A model generated the notes under the pieces. The model saw nothing but the letters and a program-made list of their open reading frames with translations. It was not told the DNA's origin and did not search any database. Below, piece by piece: positions 17,722 to 26,762 of a stretch of 64,000 nt of DNA. Origin of the DNA: Pseudomonadota bacterium (GTDB lineage Bacteria > Pseudomonadota > Gammaproteobacteria > Berkiellales > Berkiellaceae); contig JAFECS010000003.1 of assembly GCA_018241965.1 (NCBI GenBank), positions 61,950-125,949 on the forward strand. The letters run 5' to 3'. Position 1 is the first letter of the stretch. Each line of letters begins with the position of its first letter. The position numbers and the translations under genes were made by a program.

Positions 17722-18336
17722 TTAAACAAAAGAATGGATGACATTCGTCACCACACCCCAAATCCTAAACTCCATCCCATCTCTAATATGTATGACAGGA
17801 TAATTTTCATTTTCAGGATGTAAAGACACGGCTTTGTTTTTTGCTATATGCAAGCGCTTGACCGTAAATTCACCATCGACGATGGCGATCACCACGTTAC
17901 CATCACGTGGTGGTAAAGAGAGATCAACCACCAACAAATCATCAGGATGAATACCTGCGCCCAGCATGGAGTTACCTTCTACGCGCACATAGAAAGTAGA
18001 GGCGGGGTTTCGAATAACGTATTCATTGAGATCTAAGGTGGCTTCTAGGTGATCATCGGCAGGAGAAGGAAAACCAGCCGCCACTTTGGTGGAGAAAAGA
18101 GGGAGACGTACAACGGAATTCAGGGCAGGCTGCAAATAAGGTTCTTTATGATTAGCGCGCTCTTGTCCGTAGTTGGTTAAGAATTCTTGAATGGTTTTCA
18201 CTAAGCTTTGTGGCACACGAATGGCCTTGGTTGGCTCACCATATTTACCAGTACCTTGCGGGCGACCAGCGCCATCTCTTTTACCGCCGCGAATCAATTT
18301 TAGGGGCCGAACAGGGTTTTGTGTTTTTTTGGTCAT
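17722..18336 (-). CDS. umuD: UmuD/LexA-like S24 self-cleaving protein
   Basis: 204 aa. The C-terminal LexA/UmuD peptidase domain has cleavage site A87-G88, nucleophile S123 (EGNSML) and general base K160 (FTVKRL), all intact. The N-terminal 45 residues are a basic RGGKRDGAGRPQGTG segment followed by TKAIRVP, as in UmuD-like proteins of Legionella and plasmids; there is no LexA winged helix. No umuC lies next to it. Start at 18336; the RBS is weak and an upstream open extension is ignored. It could be a Pol V accessory factor or a RecA-responsive repressor. I see no LexA box. Confidence 0.75.
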   Translation of the reverse strand: MTKKTQNPVRPLKLIRGGKRDGAGRPQGTGKYGEPTKAIRVPQSLVKTIQEFLTNYGQERANHKEPYLQPALNSVVRLPLFSTKVAAGFPSPADDHLEATLDLNEYVIRNPASTFYVRVEGNSMLGAGIHPDDLLVVDLSLPPRDGNVVIAIVDGEFTVKRLHIAKNKAVSLHPENENYPVIHIRDGMEFRIWGVVTNVIHSFV

Positions 18337-18529
18337 AAAGATAATTAAATAGATATATGTACAATTATCAAAAAGTATAACAGCATTTAACAAGAAAGCA
18401 ATGGGATCAAAATAATGAAAATAAATAATTGTTTTCGTGAATAGTTAAGCATCTTAATAGATGAGAGAAACTTCTCTTCATGCTACCCCATGATACAATG
18501 ATGCTAAAAATCGAAAGCAAGGGATGACC

Positions 18530-19474
18530 ATGGAATTTAAAGATTACTATGCGATATTGGGCGTGACGCCGCAAACGCCTCATGATGAAATGAAAAGAGC
18601 GTATCGAAAACTGGCCAGGCAATATCATCCTGATGTGAGCAAATTGCCGGACGCGGAAAGTAAATTTAAAGAAATCAATGAAGCATGGGAAGTGTTACAA
18701 GATAAAGACAAGCGTGCTCAATATGACCAAATACGAGAAGGTGGATTTCGCCAGCAGGATTTTCGTGGGGCAAAAGGTGGTTATGAGCAAACACAAGAGT
18801 ATTCTCCTGAGCAGGCTGCTGCGTTTAATGATTTTTTTCAATCCATATTTGGTGGCAGACAAGATGACTTTGACTTTGGTGGCCAAGCACATCATCGACA
18901 CTATAAGAGTAAAGGAAGGGATTTTCATATCAAATTGGCGCTTCCGTTAACCACAGCCTACAACGGTGGGGTGGAAACACTACAATTACAAATGCCAACC
19001 ACAAATGAACAAGGTCAGACTCAACTACAAAACAAAAGCTTACAGGTTAAAATACCTGCGGGTGTACTTTCGGGTAATCAAATACGCTTAAAGGATCAGG
19101 GTGGTAAAGGCGTAGGGGGAGGTCCCAATGGGGATCTTTATATTGAAATGGATATTATGCCACACCCTTATTTTTCTTTGCACCAAAAAGATATCCACTT
19201 AACATTACCAATAACCCCTTGGGAAGCAGCTTTAGGGGCAAGCATTGTTGTTCCCACCTTAGGGGGCAATGTCAATGTAAAAATTCCGCCCAATTCTCAA
19301 AGTGGCAAAAAAATGCGGCTTAAGGGTAGAGGCATGCCAGGTGAGCCACCGGGGGATCAATATCTTATTTTTGAAGTACAAGTGCCCAGTGCCAACACTG
19401 AGCAATCAAAAGCATTGTATGAACAAATGGAAAAAGAAATGCCCTTTAACCCGCGTATTGGTTTAGGAGTATAA
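18530..19474 (+). CDS. cbpA: DnaJ-like co-chaperone CbpA
   Basis: 314-aa Hsp40 of the CbpA type: J domain 5-70 with H33-P-D35, a Gly/Gln/Phe-rich linker, and two C-terminal substrate domains; no zinc-finger Cys. It stimulates DnaK and can bind curved DNA. The ATG at 18530 is used because AAGGG lies 7 bases upstream; the ATG at 18524 is too close to that RBS. The next gene is its modulator cbpM. Confidence 0.93.
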   Translation: MEFKDYYAILGVTPQTPHDEMKRAYRKLARQYHPDVSKLPDAESKFKEINEAWEVLQDKDKRAQYDQIREGGFRQQDFRGAKGGYEQTQEYSPEQAAAFNDFFQSIFGGRQDDFDFGGQAHHRHYKSKGRDFHIKLALPLTTAYNGGVETLQLQMPTTNEQGQTQLQNKSLQVKIPAGVLSGNQIRLKDQGGKGVGGGPNGDLYIEMDIMPHPYFSLHQKDIHLTLPITPWEAALGASIVVPTLGGNVNVKIPPNSQSGKKMRLKGRGMPGEPPGDQYLIFEVQVPSANTEQSKALYEQMEKEMPFNPRIGLGV

Positions 19475-19477
19475 ACG

Positions 19478-19792
19478 ATGCCAAAGCAAACCATCTTTGA
19501 AGGCACATTATTAGACGAAACCCTGACCTATACCTTGGCTGAGTTAATACAAATGGGGCATATCACAGATACGGTGATTGTTGAGATGGTTGAATTTGGT
19601 GTTATTGAACCCCAAGGCAAAATGCAAGAACAATGGGTATTCACCAGCCGTTCAGTGATTCGTTTTAACAAGGCCATGCGCTTGCATCAAGATTTAGCCA
19701 TTAACTGGGCGGGCATTTCCTTAGTGTTGGATCTGCTTGAAGAAAGAGATGATCTGCGCCAACAGTTGGGGGTCAAAAACAGAACTACATAA
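19478..19792 (+). CDS. cbpM: Chaperone modulator CbpM
   Basis: 104 aa. Matches CbpM: a MerR-like small helical protein with the pattern TLAELIQMGHITDTVIVEMV and V-I-E-P-Q-G near the middle, and a helical C-terminus. It binds the CbpA J domain and blocks its work with DnaK. Starts 3 bases after the cbpA stop; its end overlaps the convergent aminotransferase gene by 8 bases. Confidence 0.9.
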   Translation: MPKQTIFEGTLLDETLTYTLAELIQMGHITDTVIVEMVEFGVIEPQGKMQEQWVFTSRSVIRFNKAMRLHQDLAINWAGISLVLDLLEERDDLRQQLGVKNRTT

Positions 19793-21770
19793 CAATTAGT
19801 TTTTTGGCCTTAATTTTTCTTTTGCCCTTCTTTCTTTTTTGATTGATAGTAGAGAAAGCATACTCCAAAAGCGGTTTGCTTTTCTTCTTTTGTTTTTCAA
19901 AGGTGGGCAAATAAACATGGGTAAGCTCTTTAGGCGACGCTGCAGGTTGAGTTTTTGCTGCCGGATGTGCGTTCTGTTTTTTCTGAGTGCCTTTTTTCTT
20001 AGGTTCATTTGTCAGCGCATTTATTTCTTTTTGCGAGAAGGGTTTATCTTGACAAAGTTCGAGTACGGCCTTGATTCGCAAGATCCCTTCTAAAATTTCT
20101 TTGGTGGTCATGGAATAGGAAAAGCGCACCACGGGCTTTTCAAATTGATACATCAGCTCACCAGGAATGGTATTGACATCGCTTAAGCAATAAAACGCAT
20201 TGCGAAAATCGCGGCTTTGATTCAGCTGCACTTTGCCTAGATACTTACCTTGGTAATGAGAAAAATCAATAGTGACAAAAAATCCTGAGTTGGGGGTCAC
20301 TTGTACTTTTAAGCCAGGGATCCCTTGTAATAATGTGGCTTGTTCTTCCTTAGTAATTTTAAGTTCAGCAAGCGCTTGCTTTATTTTATCTTCTAAAGAT
20401 TTTTTCTTAGGCACTCCCTGAATAAGAGCCATAGCAAAATCGCGCCTAAAAGCATATATTTCATTGGTTTCTTTTAAATACTGAAGTCGTTGATTGTTAT
20501 CCCACCGAAAAATGCTATAGAAGGCTTCACGAGAATAGATATTCGGGGTATTGTTGGTATTAAAAATATCTGTGCAAATCGGTTCAATAAGTGATTTGGG
20601 GCCCAAGGCGATACCGGCGCGCACATTCGCTAATGCATATTGTTTAGAAAGGCTATAGAGCGTTAGAGTACGAGCTTGCAGGGTGCTTTTTGCAAATGTG
20701 CCCACTTGTAAACCAGGTGTCATCACTAAATCGTAATAGGTTAAATCATCAATCACTACCACATCGTTAAACGGTATTAGTGCTTCAGCAAGTTTGTTTA
20801 GATCAGTTTGATCGCAAATGGTGCCAAGCGGCATATGGGGATTGATATTAAAAAAGCCGCGTACGCGCGCGCATAAAGGTAAGTGCAGTGAATCCTGCAA
20901 TGTTTGTTTCGTTGCGCCGTCAAAATGATTACTAATTAAACTCGATAGGGCTTGATTAAGCGTTGAAGTTGCCTTATCAAGTGCTTCAAAATTTTGCCCA
21001 TTTTTTTCTTTGGCCAAGGTGGATACTTCATTGACAAGTTTTAAAATGGCTTTTTTTTCAGAAGCTTTAACGGCTTTTTCAGTAAAGAGCCCGTTCAGTA
21101 AAATCGTGAGCGCACTGATACTTTTAAGATAATCATCTTTTAGCTTATCATTGGTTTGGAGGACTAATTTTCTAAGTTCATGAGCATCAGGTTTAAAACG
21201 ATTTTTTTCATTCAGTGGCAAAGAGACTACTTGGCCATTTAAGTGAAGCACAGGCGGCAAGAATAGGCCGTATGTTGGCTGTGGGAAGATAACCACATCG
21301 CCTTTGGTTTTGATAATGGATTTTAAAGCGCTGGTAAATAAATGCGTTGTCCCATGGCCAATAACACTAAAGTAATCATGCTCATCAGCTTTGTCATATA
21401 CATCTTGTTTGAGGCTGGTGTCTTTATCCAGCACCCCTATTCTACGAAAATAGACTCCTGCTGCTTTCACTAAATCTTCTTGCGGTAAATGATTATTGTA
21501 TTCAGGCAGCTGTGAAGAGTTGATATTGCTAATGTCTTTTTCAACTGCTTCTGGAGGAGCAAAGGCGCTAGAACCGGTGCTGGCATCAATGTCTTTAGTC
21601 GATAATCTTCCAATATCAGGAAGAATATTTAACCCATTACCCAGCAACCATTCCTTTTGCACAATCGCAAGTCTTTTTTCTTGAGAGAGTGTCTCGGGGG
21701 TTTGTTCTTGGCGTTCAATAAATTCAGAAAATGCAAGTAACTTTTTTAATGATTGAGGACTTTTTAGCAT
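19785..21770 (-). CDS. Enlarged PLP aminotransferase-fold protein with basic tail
   Basis: 661 aa, against about 400 for class I/II aminotransferases. The fold type I core is readable: GHGTTHLFTSAL (138-149), the substrate-loop motif N310-P-H-M-P-L-G in place of NPxNPTG, D341 (pyridine-N contact), Y344/Y345, and the Schiff-base motif S373-L-S-K376 with R384. About 100 helical residues (roughly 204-300) are inserted in the middle of the domain. Residues 588-661 form a Lys/Arg/Pro-rich tail. The substrate is unknown. Core residues suggest activity; the insert and the NLS-like tail are odd and hint at a host-directed or multi-partner role. Confidence 0.75.
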   Translation of the reverse strand: MLKSPQSLKKLLAFSEFIERQEQTPETLSQEKRLAIVQKEWLLGNGLNILPDIGRLSTKDIDASTGSSAFAPPEAVEKDISNINSSQLPEYNNHLPQEDLVKAAGVYFRRIGVLDKDTSLKQDVYDKADEHDYFSVIGHGTTHLFTSALKSIIKTKGDVVIFPQPTYGLFLPPVLHLNGQVVSLPLNEKNRFKPDAHELRKLVLQTNDKLKDDYLKSISALTILLNGLFTEKAVKASEKKAILKLVNEVSTLAKEKNGQNFEALDKATSTLNQALSSLISNHFDGATKQTLQDSLHLPLCARVRGFFNINPHMPLGTICDQTDLNKLAEALIPFNDVVVIDDLTYYDLVMTPGLQVGTFAKSTLQARTLTLYSLSKQYALANVRAGIALGPKSLIEPICTDIFNTNNTPNIYSREAFYSIFRWDNNQRLQYLKETNEIYAFRRDFAMALIQGVPKKKSLEDKIKQALAELKITKEEQATLLQGIPGLKVQVTPNSGFFVTIDFSHYQGKYLGKVQLNQSRDFRNAFYCLSDVNTIPGELMYQFEKPVVRFSYSMTTKEILEGILRIKAVLELCQDKPFSQKEINALTNEPKKKGTQKKQNAHPAAKTQPAASPKELTHVYLPTFEKQKKKSKPLLEYAFSTINQKRKKGKRKIKAKKLIVM

Positions 21771-21861
21771 AGGATTCGTGAGGTTACATCAATTAAGATA
21801 GTAAGCTTAGCTTAGTTTAAAGGGTTAGTAAATAGTTACTGTTCTAATGATGTCATAATTT

Positions 21862-22947
21862 TTAATTGGAAAAATACAGACGTTGTTCAGCTAAACGATT
21901 AGCGACATCTAAGGGCGAAACATTTTCTTTAGCAGCACGTTCAAAGAGCATTAATAAAGTATTATAAATGTTTTCAATGTTTTCTTTAGCCATGTTTTCG
22001 GTTTGGTTATTATACTGGGCAGCCACGTGAATCAACCCGCCGGCATTGATAACATAGTCTGGTGCATAAAGGATCCCTTTTTGCATTAAGCGCTCTGCTA
22101 AAAGCGGTGACTCTAATTGATTATTGGCCGAGCCGGCAATTATCTTGGCATTGATTTCATCTATATTTTCAAAACTCACGGCATTACTTAAAGCACAAGG
22201 TGCATAGACGTCACTTTCCACTTTATGTATATCTTGCGGACTTACCGGTGTGGCATGAAATTCATCTGCACAGCGCTCTGTTGTTTCAGGCTTAATATCT
22301 GTAATGGTTAATCGTGCACCCAGCTGATGTAACTCTTTTGCCAGGTAATAGCCCACATGCCCAGCCCCACAAATGGCGACGTGTATGCCAGCAAGTGTGT
22401 CCCGATGTAAATGATGTTTAACAGCAGCTTGGATGCCTCGGCGCACACCAATGGCTGTTAAAGGCGAAGGATCTTTACAGATAAATTTTTGACTGCTGTT
22501 ACCGGTAACAAAGGGGGTAACTGTTCTAATGACATCCATATCTTCAACGCCAGTACCACTGTCCTCAGCGGTGATATAGCGTCCACCTAACTCCTGTACA
22601 AACTGGCCAAAGCTGCGAAAAATTTCTGTTCTATTGGTCATTTGTGGCGTTTGGATAATAACAGCTTTGCCGCCACCAAAAGGTAAATTACTAATAGCTG
22701 CTTTATAGCTCATGCCATGCGCAAGGCGTATGGCATCTATAATGCCGTGTTCGATACTAGGGTAAGCGCGAAAACGGCATCCGCCCAAGGCAGGGCCCAA
22801 ATGCGTACTATGAATGGCGATGATGGCTAACATATTGGAAGATTCATCATGTTTCAGATGTAGGTCAACACATCTTAAAGATAAAAATTGTGAAAAAACG
22901 CTTAATGGGGCTAAATTGCTGGCGTTTTGATCGGTAAATGATTTCAT
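21862..22947 (-). CDS. Leucine/valine-type amino-acid dehydrogenase
   Basis: Glu/Leu/Phe/Val dehydrogenase family, 361 aa. Catalyses NAD-dependent oxidative deamination of branched-chain (or aromatic) amino acids. N-terminal domain: G51-P-A-L-G-G-C-R-F, catalytic Lys in MSYK82AAISNLPFGGGK. C-terminal Rossmann domain: C-G-A-G-H-V-G-Y-Y near 190. Length and the GGCR pattern fit LeuDH/ValDH rather than GDH. Could feed carbon from imported amino acids into central metabolism. RBS is weak. Confidence 0.87.
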   Translation of the reverse strand: MKSFTDQNASNLAPLSVFSQFLSLRCVDLHLKHDESSNMLAIIAIHSTHLGPALGGCRFRAYPSIEHGIIDAIRLAHGMSYKAAISNLPFGGGKAVIIQTPQMTNRTEIFRSFGQFVQELGGRYITAEDSGTGVEDMDVIRTVTPFVTGNSSQKFICKDPSPLTAIGVRRGIQAAVKHHLHRDTLAGIHVAICGAGHVGYYLAKELHQLGARLTITDIKPETTERCADEFHATPVSPQDIHKVESDVYAPCALSNAVSFENIDEINAKIIAGSANNQLESPLLAERLMQKGILYAPDYVINAGGLIHVAAQYNNQTENMAKENIENIYNTLLMLFERAAKENVSPLDVANRLAEQRLYFSN

Positions 22948-23102
22948 ATAGTCTACTTTATTGCCGATGATTAACTAAATATAGGGTTAATGGTTTATTA
23001 TTTCTTGCGCTGAAGTATATTACAGTACAGTTAGTTATGAAATAGGGATATGCATATTAAAATTGTAATTCAAAATGAAAAACTATGAAGAGTTAAGCGA
23101 AT

Positions 23103-25253
23103 ATGGTTGATAAAACGCAAGTAACAATCCTTGTGGTTGAAAATAAGGAGAACACATCACTTTGGAAAAGTGTTCAATCGCTTAGCTTTGTTCATGAAAA
23201 ATATAAATCAACCTCAATAAAAGATTCTATTAAAACAATTCTAGAAAAAAACATCGATGTAATCATCGCAGAATTTCGAACAGAAGATGGCGACGCCCTT
23301 GAATTTTTAGAAGCGATAAATGCCTTAACCGCAAAAATCATTCCAACAATTATTATTGCTGATAAAAAAGACGAAAAAATGGGGTTGCAGGTGTTTCGTA
23401 AAGGTGCTCGGGACTTTCTTGTTAAAGATGAATATGACCAATATTTGCAACGATTACCTTTTACGATAGAGCGCATTGTTAATGAAGAAATTCAATATCA
23501 AGAAAAAAATCGAGAAAAAAGAAATACAGAAGATTTGTTGGCAGCGATTTCCGATGGGATTATTGGCCTTAATTTGCAAGACACTATTACCTTCGCTAAC
23601 CCAGCTGCAGCTTTATACTTTAAAGCGCCATTGAATTCTTTGGGTGGAAAACCGCTCAGTGATTATGCAGAGCAAATAGATATAACTTTTATGGATTCTT
23701 TGCATAAAGGCATGCAGCAGATAAATGCGACAAATCAAATGACTGTTATTGGTCAATATATGATGCATTTGAGCAAAAATGCGCATACCTCATTAGTTGA
23801 AGCGAATCTCATTCCTGTGTTTAATGAAATGCTTCATTTGGAAGGATATGTGTTGTGTTTTAAAGATATTTCTGAAACAAAATTATTAAACGAAGAATTA
23901 AGAAATAAATCGTTCCAAGATGATTTAACAGGTCTATTTAATCGAAAAGCATTTCTAAACCGCCTGGAACACGTTATTGCCTATTGTAAGCGTTACCAAA
24001 AAAAATGCGCTGTGTTATTTATAGATTTAGATGGTTTTAAAGTAATCAATGACGCATTGGGTCACTTATGTGGCGATGAAATTTTGCTCAAGGTTGCCGA
24101 TAGAGTTCAAGCTGTCATTCGCGAAACAGATATCTTAGCGCGAGTTGGTGGAGATGAATTTATGGTGCTTTTGACGCACATTGCGCATCCTAATGATGTG
24201 GCTAAAGTGGCTGCTAAAATAAATCGTACTTTATTGCCGGCGATAGAGCTAAATAATCAAAAATATTTTATTACGGCGAGTATTGGTATCGCGTTATATC
24301 CTAACGATAGCAGTGATCCGCTTAAACTTGTGCAATATGCAGATTTTGCTATGAGCTTAGTAAAGAAAAGAGGAAAGAATCATTATCAATACTATAAATC
24401 CGAGCTTAATGTTGAAGCAGAAAAAATGATGCGTCTTGCCAATGATCTGCGCTTTGCCGTGCAATCAGATCAACTGGATCTCTATTTTCATCCGCAGATC
24501 TCAGCAGCAACAGGTGCCCTGATGGGGCTTGAATCTTTGGTGCGCTGGCACCATCCTGAATTAGGCTTAATTTCTCCTGCTCAGTTTATCCCGATTGCTG
24601 AAGAAATGGGCTTTATAGGCAATATTGGCCAATGGGTGTTACATAAAACATGTGAAAGTTACTTAGCGTGGAAAGAACTTGGATTAGAGAATTTCTCATT
24701 GAGTGTTAACTTTTCGGTAAATGAATTACAACGAGATGATTTTTTAGAAGACATCATCCAATGTATGCACAAATATGAGATTGATCCGCATCGGTTTCAA
24801 TTTGAAATTACCGAATCCATTTTCGCACATGATGCTAAAGGAATTATCAATAAATTACTCCAACTTAAACAAATGGGCTTTCAAATTGCAATGGATGACT
24901 TTGGTACGGGTTATTCTTGCTTGAGTTATCTCAAAGATTTACCCATTGATATTATTAAAATTGATAGATCATTTGTGCAAGCATTAAGCTTACATGATAA
25001 CGAAAGGCATAAAGCCATCATTGCAACAATTATAGATTTAGCTAAACGTCTTCACATGACAACCTTAGCTGAGGGTGTGGAAACTCAAGAGCAAGCACGT
25101 TATTTAACAGCGTTAGGATGTGAATACTTGCAAGGGTATTTATTTGCCAAGCCCATGCCTTTTGAACAAGCGACTGAATATATACAATCGAGGTTAAGTG
25201 ATATAAGCAAAGGGCCTCACGTCTATCATTCTTCAGGTAAAACTACTCACTGA
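23103..25253 (+). CDS. Receiver-like/PAS/GGDEF/EAL cyclic-di-GMP protein
   Basis: 716-aa soluble c-di-GMP enzyme. Residues 5-125 are a receiver-like domain in which the usual phospho-acceptor Asp appears as E57 (VIIAEFRTEDG). PAS domain about 143-258. GGDEF domain about 270-435 with intact G349-G-D-E-F353 and an inhibitory I-site R340-E-T-D343. EAL domain about 445-700 with E477-S-L, F-E-I-T-E-S, D-D-F-G-T-G-Y-S, K-I-D-R and A-E-G-V-E-T, so probably still a phosphodiesterase. No TM segments. Likely bifunctional, with a Glu that may mimic constant phosphorylation. Confidence 0.9.
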   Translation: MVDKTQVTILVVENKENTSLWKSVQSLSFVHEKYKSTSIKDSIKTILEKNIDVIIAEFRTEDGDALEFLEAINALTAKIIPTIIIADKKDEKMGLQVFRKGARDFLVKDEYDQYLQRLPFTIERIVNEEIQYQEKNREKRNTEDLLAAISDGIIGLNLQDTITFANPAAALYFKAPLNSLGGKPLSDYAEQIDITFMDSLHKGMQQINATNQMTVIGQYMMHLSKNAHTSLVEANLIPVFNEMLHLEGYVLCFKDISETKLLNEELRNKSFQDDLTGLFNRKAFLNRLEHVIAYCKRYQKKCAVLFIDLDGFKVINDALGHLCGDEILLKVADRVQAVIRETDILARVGGDEFMVLLTHIAHPNDVAKVAAKINRTLLPAIELNNQKYFITASIGIALYPNDSSDPLKLVQYADFAMSLVKKRGKNHYQYYKSELNVEAEKMMRLANDLRFAVQSDQLDLYFHPQISAATGALMGLESLVRWHHPELGLISPAQFIPIAEEMGFIGNIGQWVLHKTCESYLAWKELGLENFSLSVNFSVNELQRDDFLEDIIQCMHKYEIDPHRFQFEITESIFAHDAKGIINKLLQLKQMGFQIAMDDFGTGYSCLSYLKDLPIDIIKIDRSFVQALSLHDNERHKAIIATIIDLAKRLHMTTLAEGVETQEQARYLTALGCEYLQGYLFAKPMPFEQATEYIQSRLSDISKGPHVYHSSGKTTH

Positions 25254-25831
25254 GTGGCTTTTGCAGTTTGCATTGGCTGCATTTTCAGAAGTTGATGCCA
25301 ACGAATATAACCAATGACTGCCAGTATTAAATAAGACCAATGAATTGCACTATGAAAAGGGATCCCTTTATAGAGTTGTAAAGCTGCCATCATCGCATCC
25401 ACAATAAACCATAAGATCCAACAGTGAATTATTTTAAGGCATAACATAGCTTGTGCTATTAAGCTTAAGGTTGTCGTCAATGCATCCCAGTAAGGAATAT
25501 CTGAACCTGTTTTGGTTAACAGGAAAGATGCAACAAAAAACCCACCTAATGCAATAACACATAAAACAAAAAACTGCTTAGCAGTTAAGAATTTAATGTC
25601 CGCTGTGGTTAACCTTTTTTGTGGCGTTGACCACTGGTATAAACCATAAATCATGCTAATAAAATAAATTGCTTCTAAAACAAGCGACCCATAGATCCCT
25701 TTTTGATAGTACAATAGGCTATTTACCATAATGGCAAGTATGCCTAGAATCCAGGCGAAACGTCGCGCTTGTGTAAAATAATAGGTGCATATTAAGGATA
25801 AACCTGCACCGACAGGATCGAGCCAATTCAT
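25247..25831 (-). CDS. pnuT: PnuC-family thiamine transporter PnuT
   Basis: 194-aa membrane protein with about seven TM helices. The PnuC-family signature W-I-L-G-I-L-A-I and LLYYQKGIYGSLVLEAIYF-like, ending Y-G-L-Y-Q-W, is clear. PnuC proteins import nicotinamide riboside, but a TPP riboswitch controls this gene, which points to thiamine uptake (PnuT). I start at 25831 (MNWLDPV), whose RBS is the 3' end of the riboswitch. Overlaps the convergent GGDEF gene end by 7 bases. Confidence 0.9.
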   Translation of the reverse strand: MNWLDPVGAGLSLICTYYFTQARRFAWILGILAIMVNSLLYYQKGIYGSLVLEAIYFISMIYGLYQWSTPQKRLTTADIKFLTAKQFFVLCVIALGGFFVASFLLTKTGSDIPYWDALTTTLSLIAQAMLCLKIIHCWILWFIVDAMMAALQLYKGIPFHSAIHWSYLILAVIGYIRWHQLLKMQPMQTAKATQ

Positions 25832-25834
25832 ATG

Positions 25835-25915
25835 ATCTCCCTTCGCTAGCATTACCTAGATCAGGTTGTATGGGTATCCTATTGGATTCTCAGCCGCTAA
25901 AGCAGCACCCCAGAT
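25835..25915 (-). promoter_or_regulatory. TPP (THI-box) riboswitch
   Basis: On the minus strand the leader reads CTGGGGTGC, then GCGGCTGAGAA, ACCC, and CAACCTGATCTAGGTAATG with GCTAGCGAAGGGAGAT at the end: all the conserved THI-box blocks in order. Helix P1 closes by pairing ATCT (25912-25915 on the other strand) with AGAT (25835-25838). The GGGAGA end is also the RBS of pnuT, so TPP binding should block translation start. Confidence 0.95.
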
Positions 25916-25929
25916 TTGTAGTTGGTGGC

Positions 25930-25957
25930 ATTTTAAGCAAATATAATCAAAAGTCAA
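25930..25957 (-). promoter_or_regulatory. pnuT promoter
   Basis: Minus strand: TTGACT (25952-25957), 16-base spacer, TAAAAT (25930-25935), placing the start of transcription right at the riboswitch. It sits within the 46 bases between uppP and the riboswitch. Confidence 0.6.
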
Positions 25958-25961
25958 GCGC

Positions 25962-26762
25962 TTACAAGAACATGAATAATAAAAATGCTCCTAATAGCAG
26001 TCGATAAACAACAAAGGGCAGCATGCCGATTTTAGGAATAATACGAAAAAATAAATTAATGCAAAAATAAGCACTGATTGCAGCTACGCTTATTCCTAAT
26101 AACAGATAGGGTAAGTTTATAGGAGCATCATTTTTGATGAGTTTAGTTCCCTCATAAGCTGAAGCTAATAAGATCACTGGAATAGAAAGCAAAAAAGAAA
26201 ACTTGGCAGCGCTGATACGATTAAATCCTAAAGATAATCCAGCCGTTAATGTGATACCTGAACGGGAGGTACCAGGAATTAAGGCTAAAGTTTGTGCAAA
26301 TCCAATGAGAATTGCATCCTTCCAGCTTAACTGCATAAGTTGCTTTTTTTTAGTACGAAAGTGATCACTGGCAAATAGAAGTATGCCAAAGCCAATGGTA
26401 GAACAAGCAATGACTAAAGGAGAACGCAAGGTGGTTGCTACAAAATCATGTGCAAGAAAGCCGATTAATGCGATGGGAATAGAGGCAATGATAAGTTGCC
26501 AGGCAAGCACGCTATAAATGCGAGACGATTTACCAAAGCAAGAACGCCAAAAACCAAAAAGTAACCGATAAATTTCCTTACGAAAATAAATACAAACAGC
26601 CACCAAGGTTCCTAAATGCACTGCAATATCAAAAGTGATCCCTTGATCTTCCCAACCGGTTAATAAGGGAACCAAGATAAGGTGGGCAGAGCTTGAAATA
26701 GGTAAAAATTCGGTTAAACCTTGCACAATAGCTAAGGTGATTACTTCTAGCGTTTGACTCAT
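25962..26762 (-). CDS. uppP: Undecaprenyl-diphosphatase UppP (BacA)
   Basis: 266-aa inner-membrane phosphatase recycling undecaprenyl diphosphate to the monophosphate carrier for peptidoglycan synthesis. Signature G-L-T-E-F-L-P-I-S-S-S-A-H (residues about 15-27) and L-I-P-G-T-S-R-S-G (about 163-171) are intact; seven or eight TM helices. Its ATG overlaps the stop of the upstream gene by four bases. Confidence 0.95.
   Translation of the reverse strand: MSQTLEVITLAIVQGLTEFLPISSSAHLILVPLLTGWEDQGITFDIAVHLGTLVAVCIYFRKEIYRLLFGFWRSCFGKSSRIYSVLAWQLIIASIPIALIGFLAHDFVATTLRSPLVIACSTIGFGILLFASDHFRTKKKQLMQLSWKDAILIGFAQTLALIPGTSRSGITLTAGLSLGFNRISAAKFSFLLSIPVILLASAYEGTKLIKNDAPINLPYLLLGISVAAISAYFCINLFFRIIPKIGMLPFVVYRLLLGAFLLFMFL

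Noticed and set aside
18337..18529. Possible LexA (SOS) box upstream of the UmuD-like gene
   Set aside because: No CTG-N10-CAG type site could be found in the spacer.
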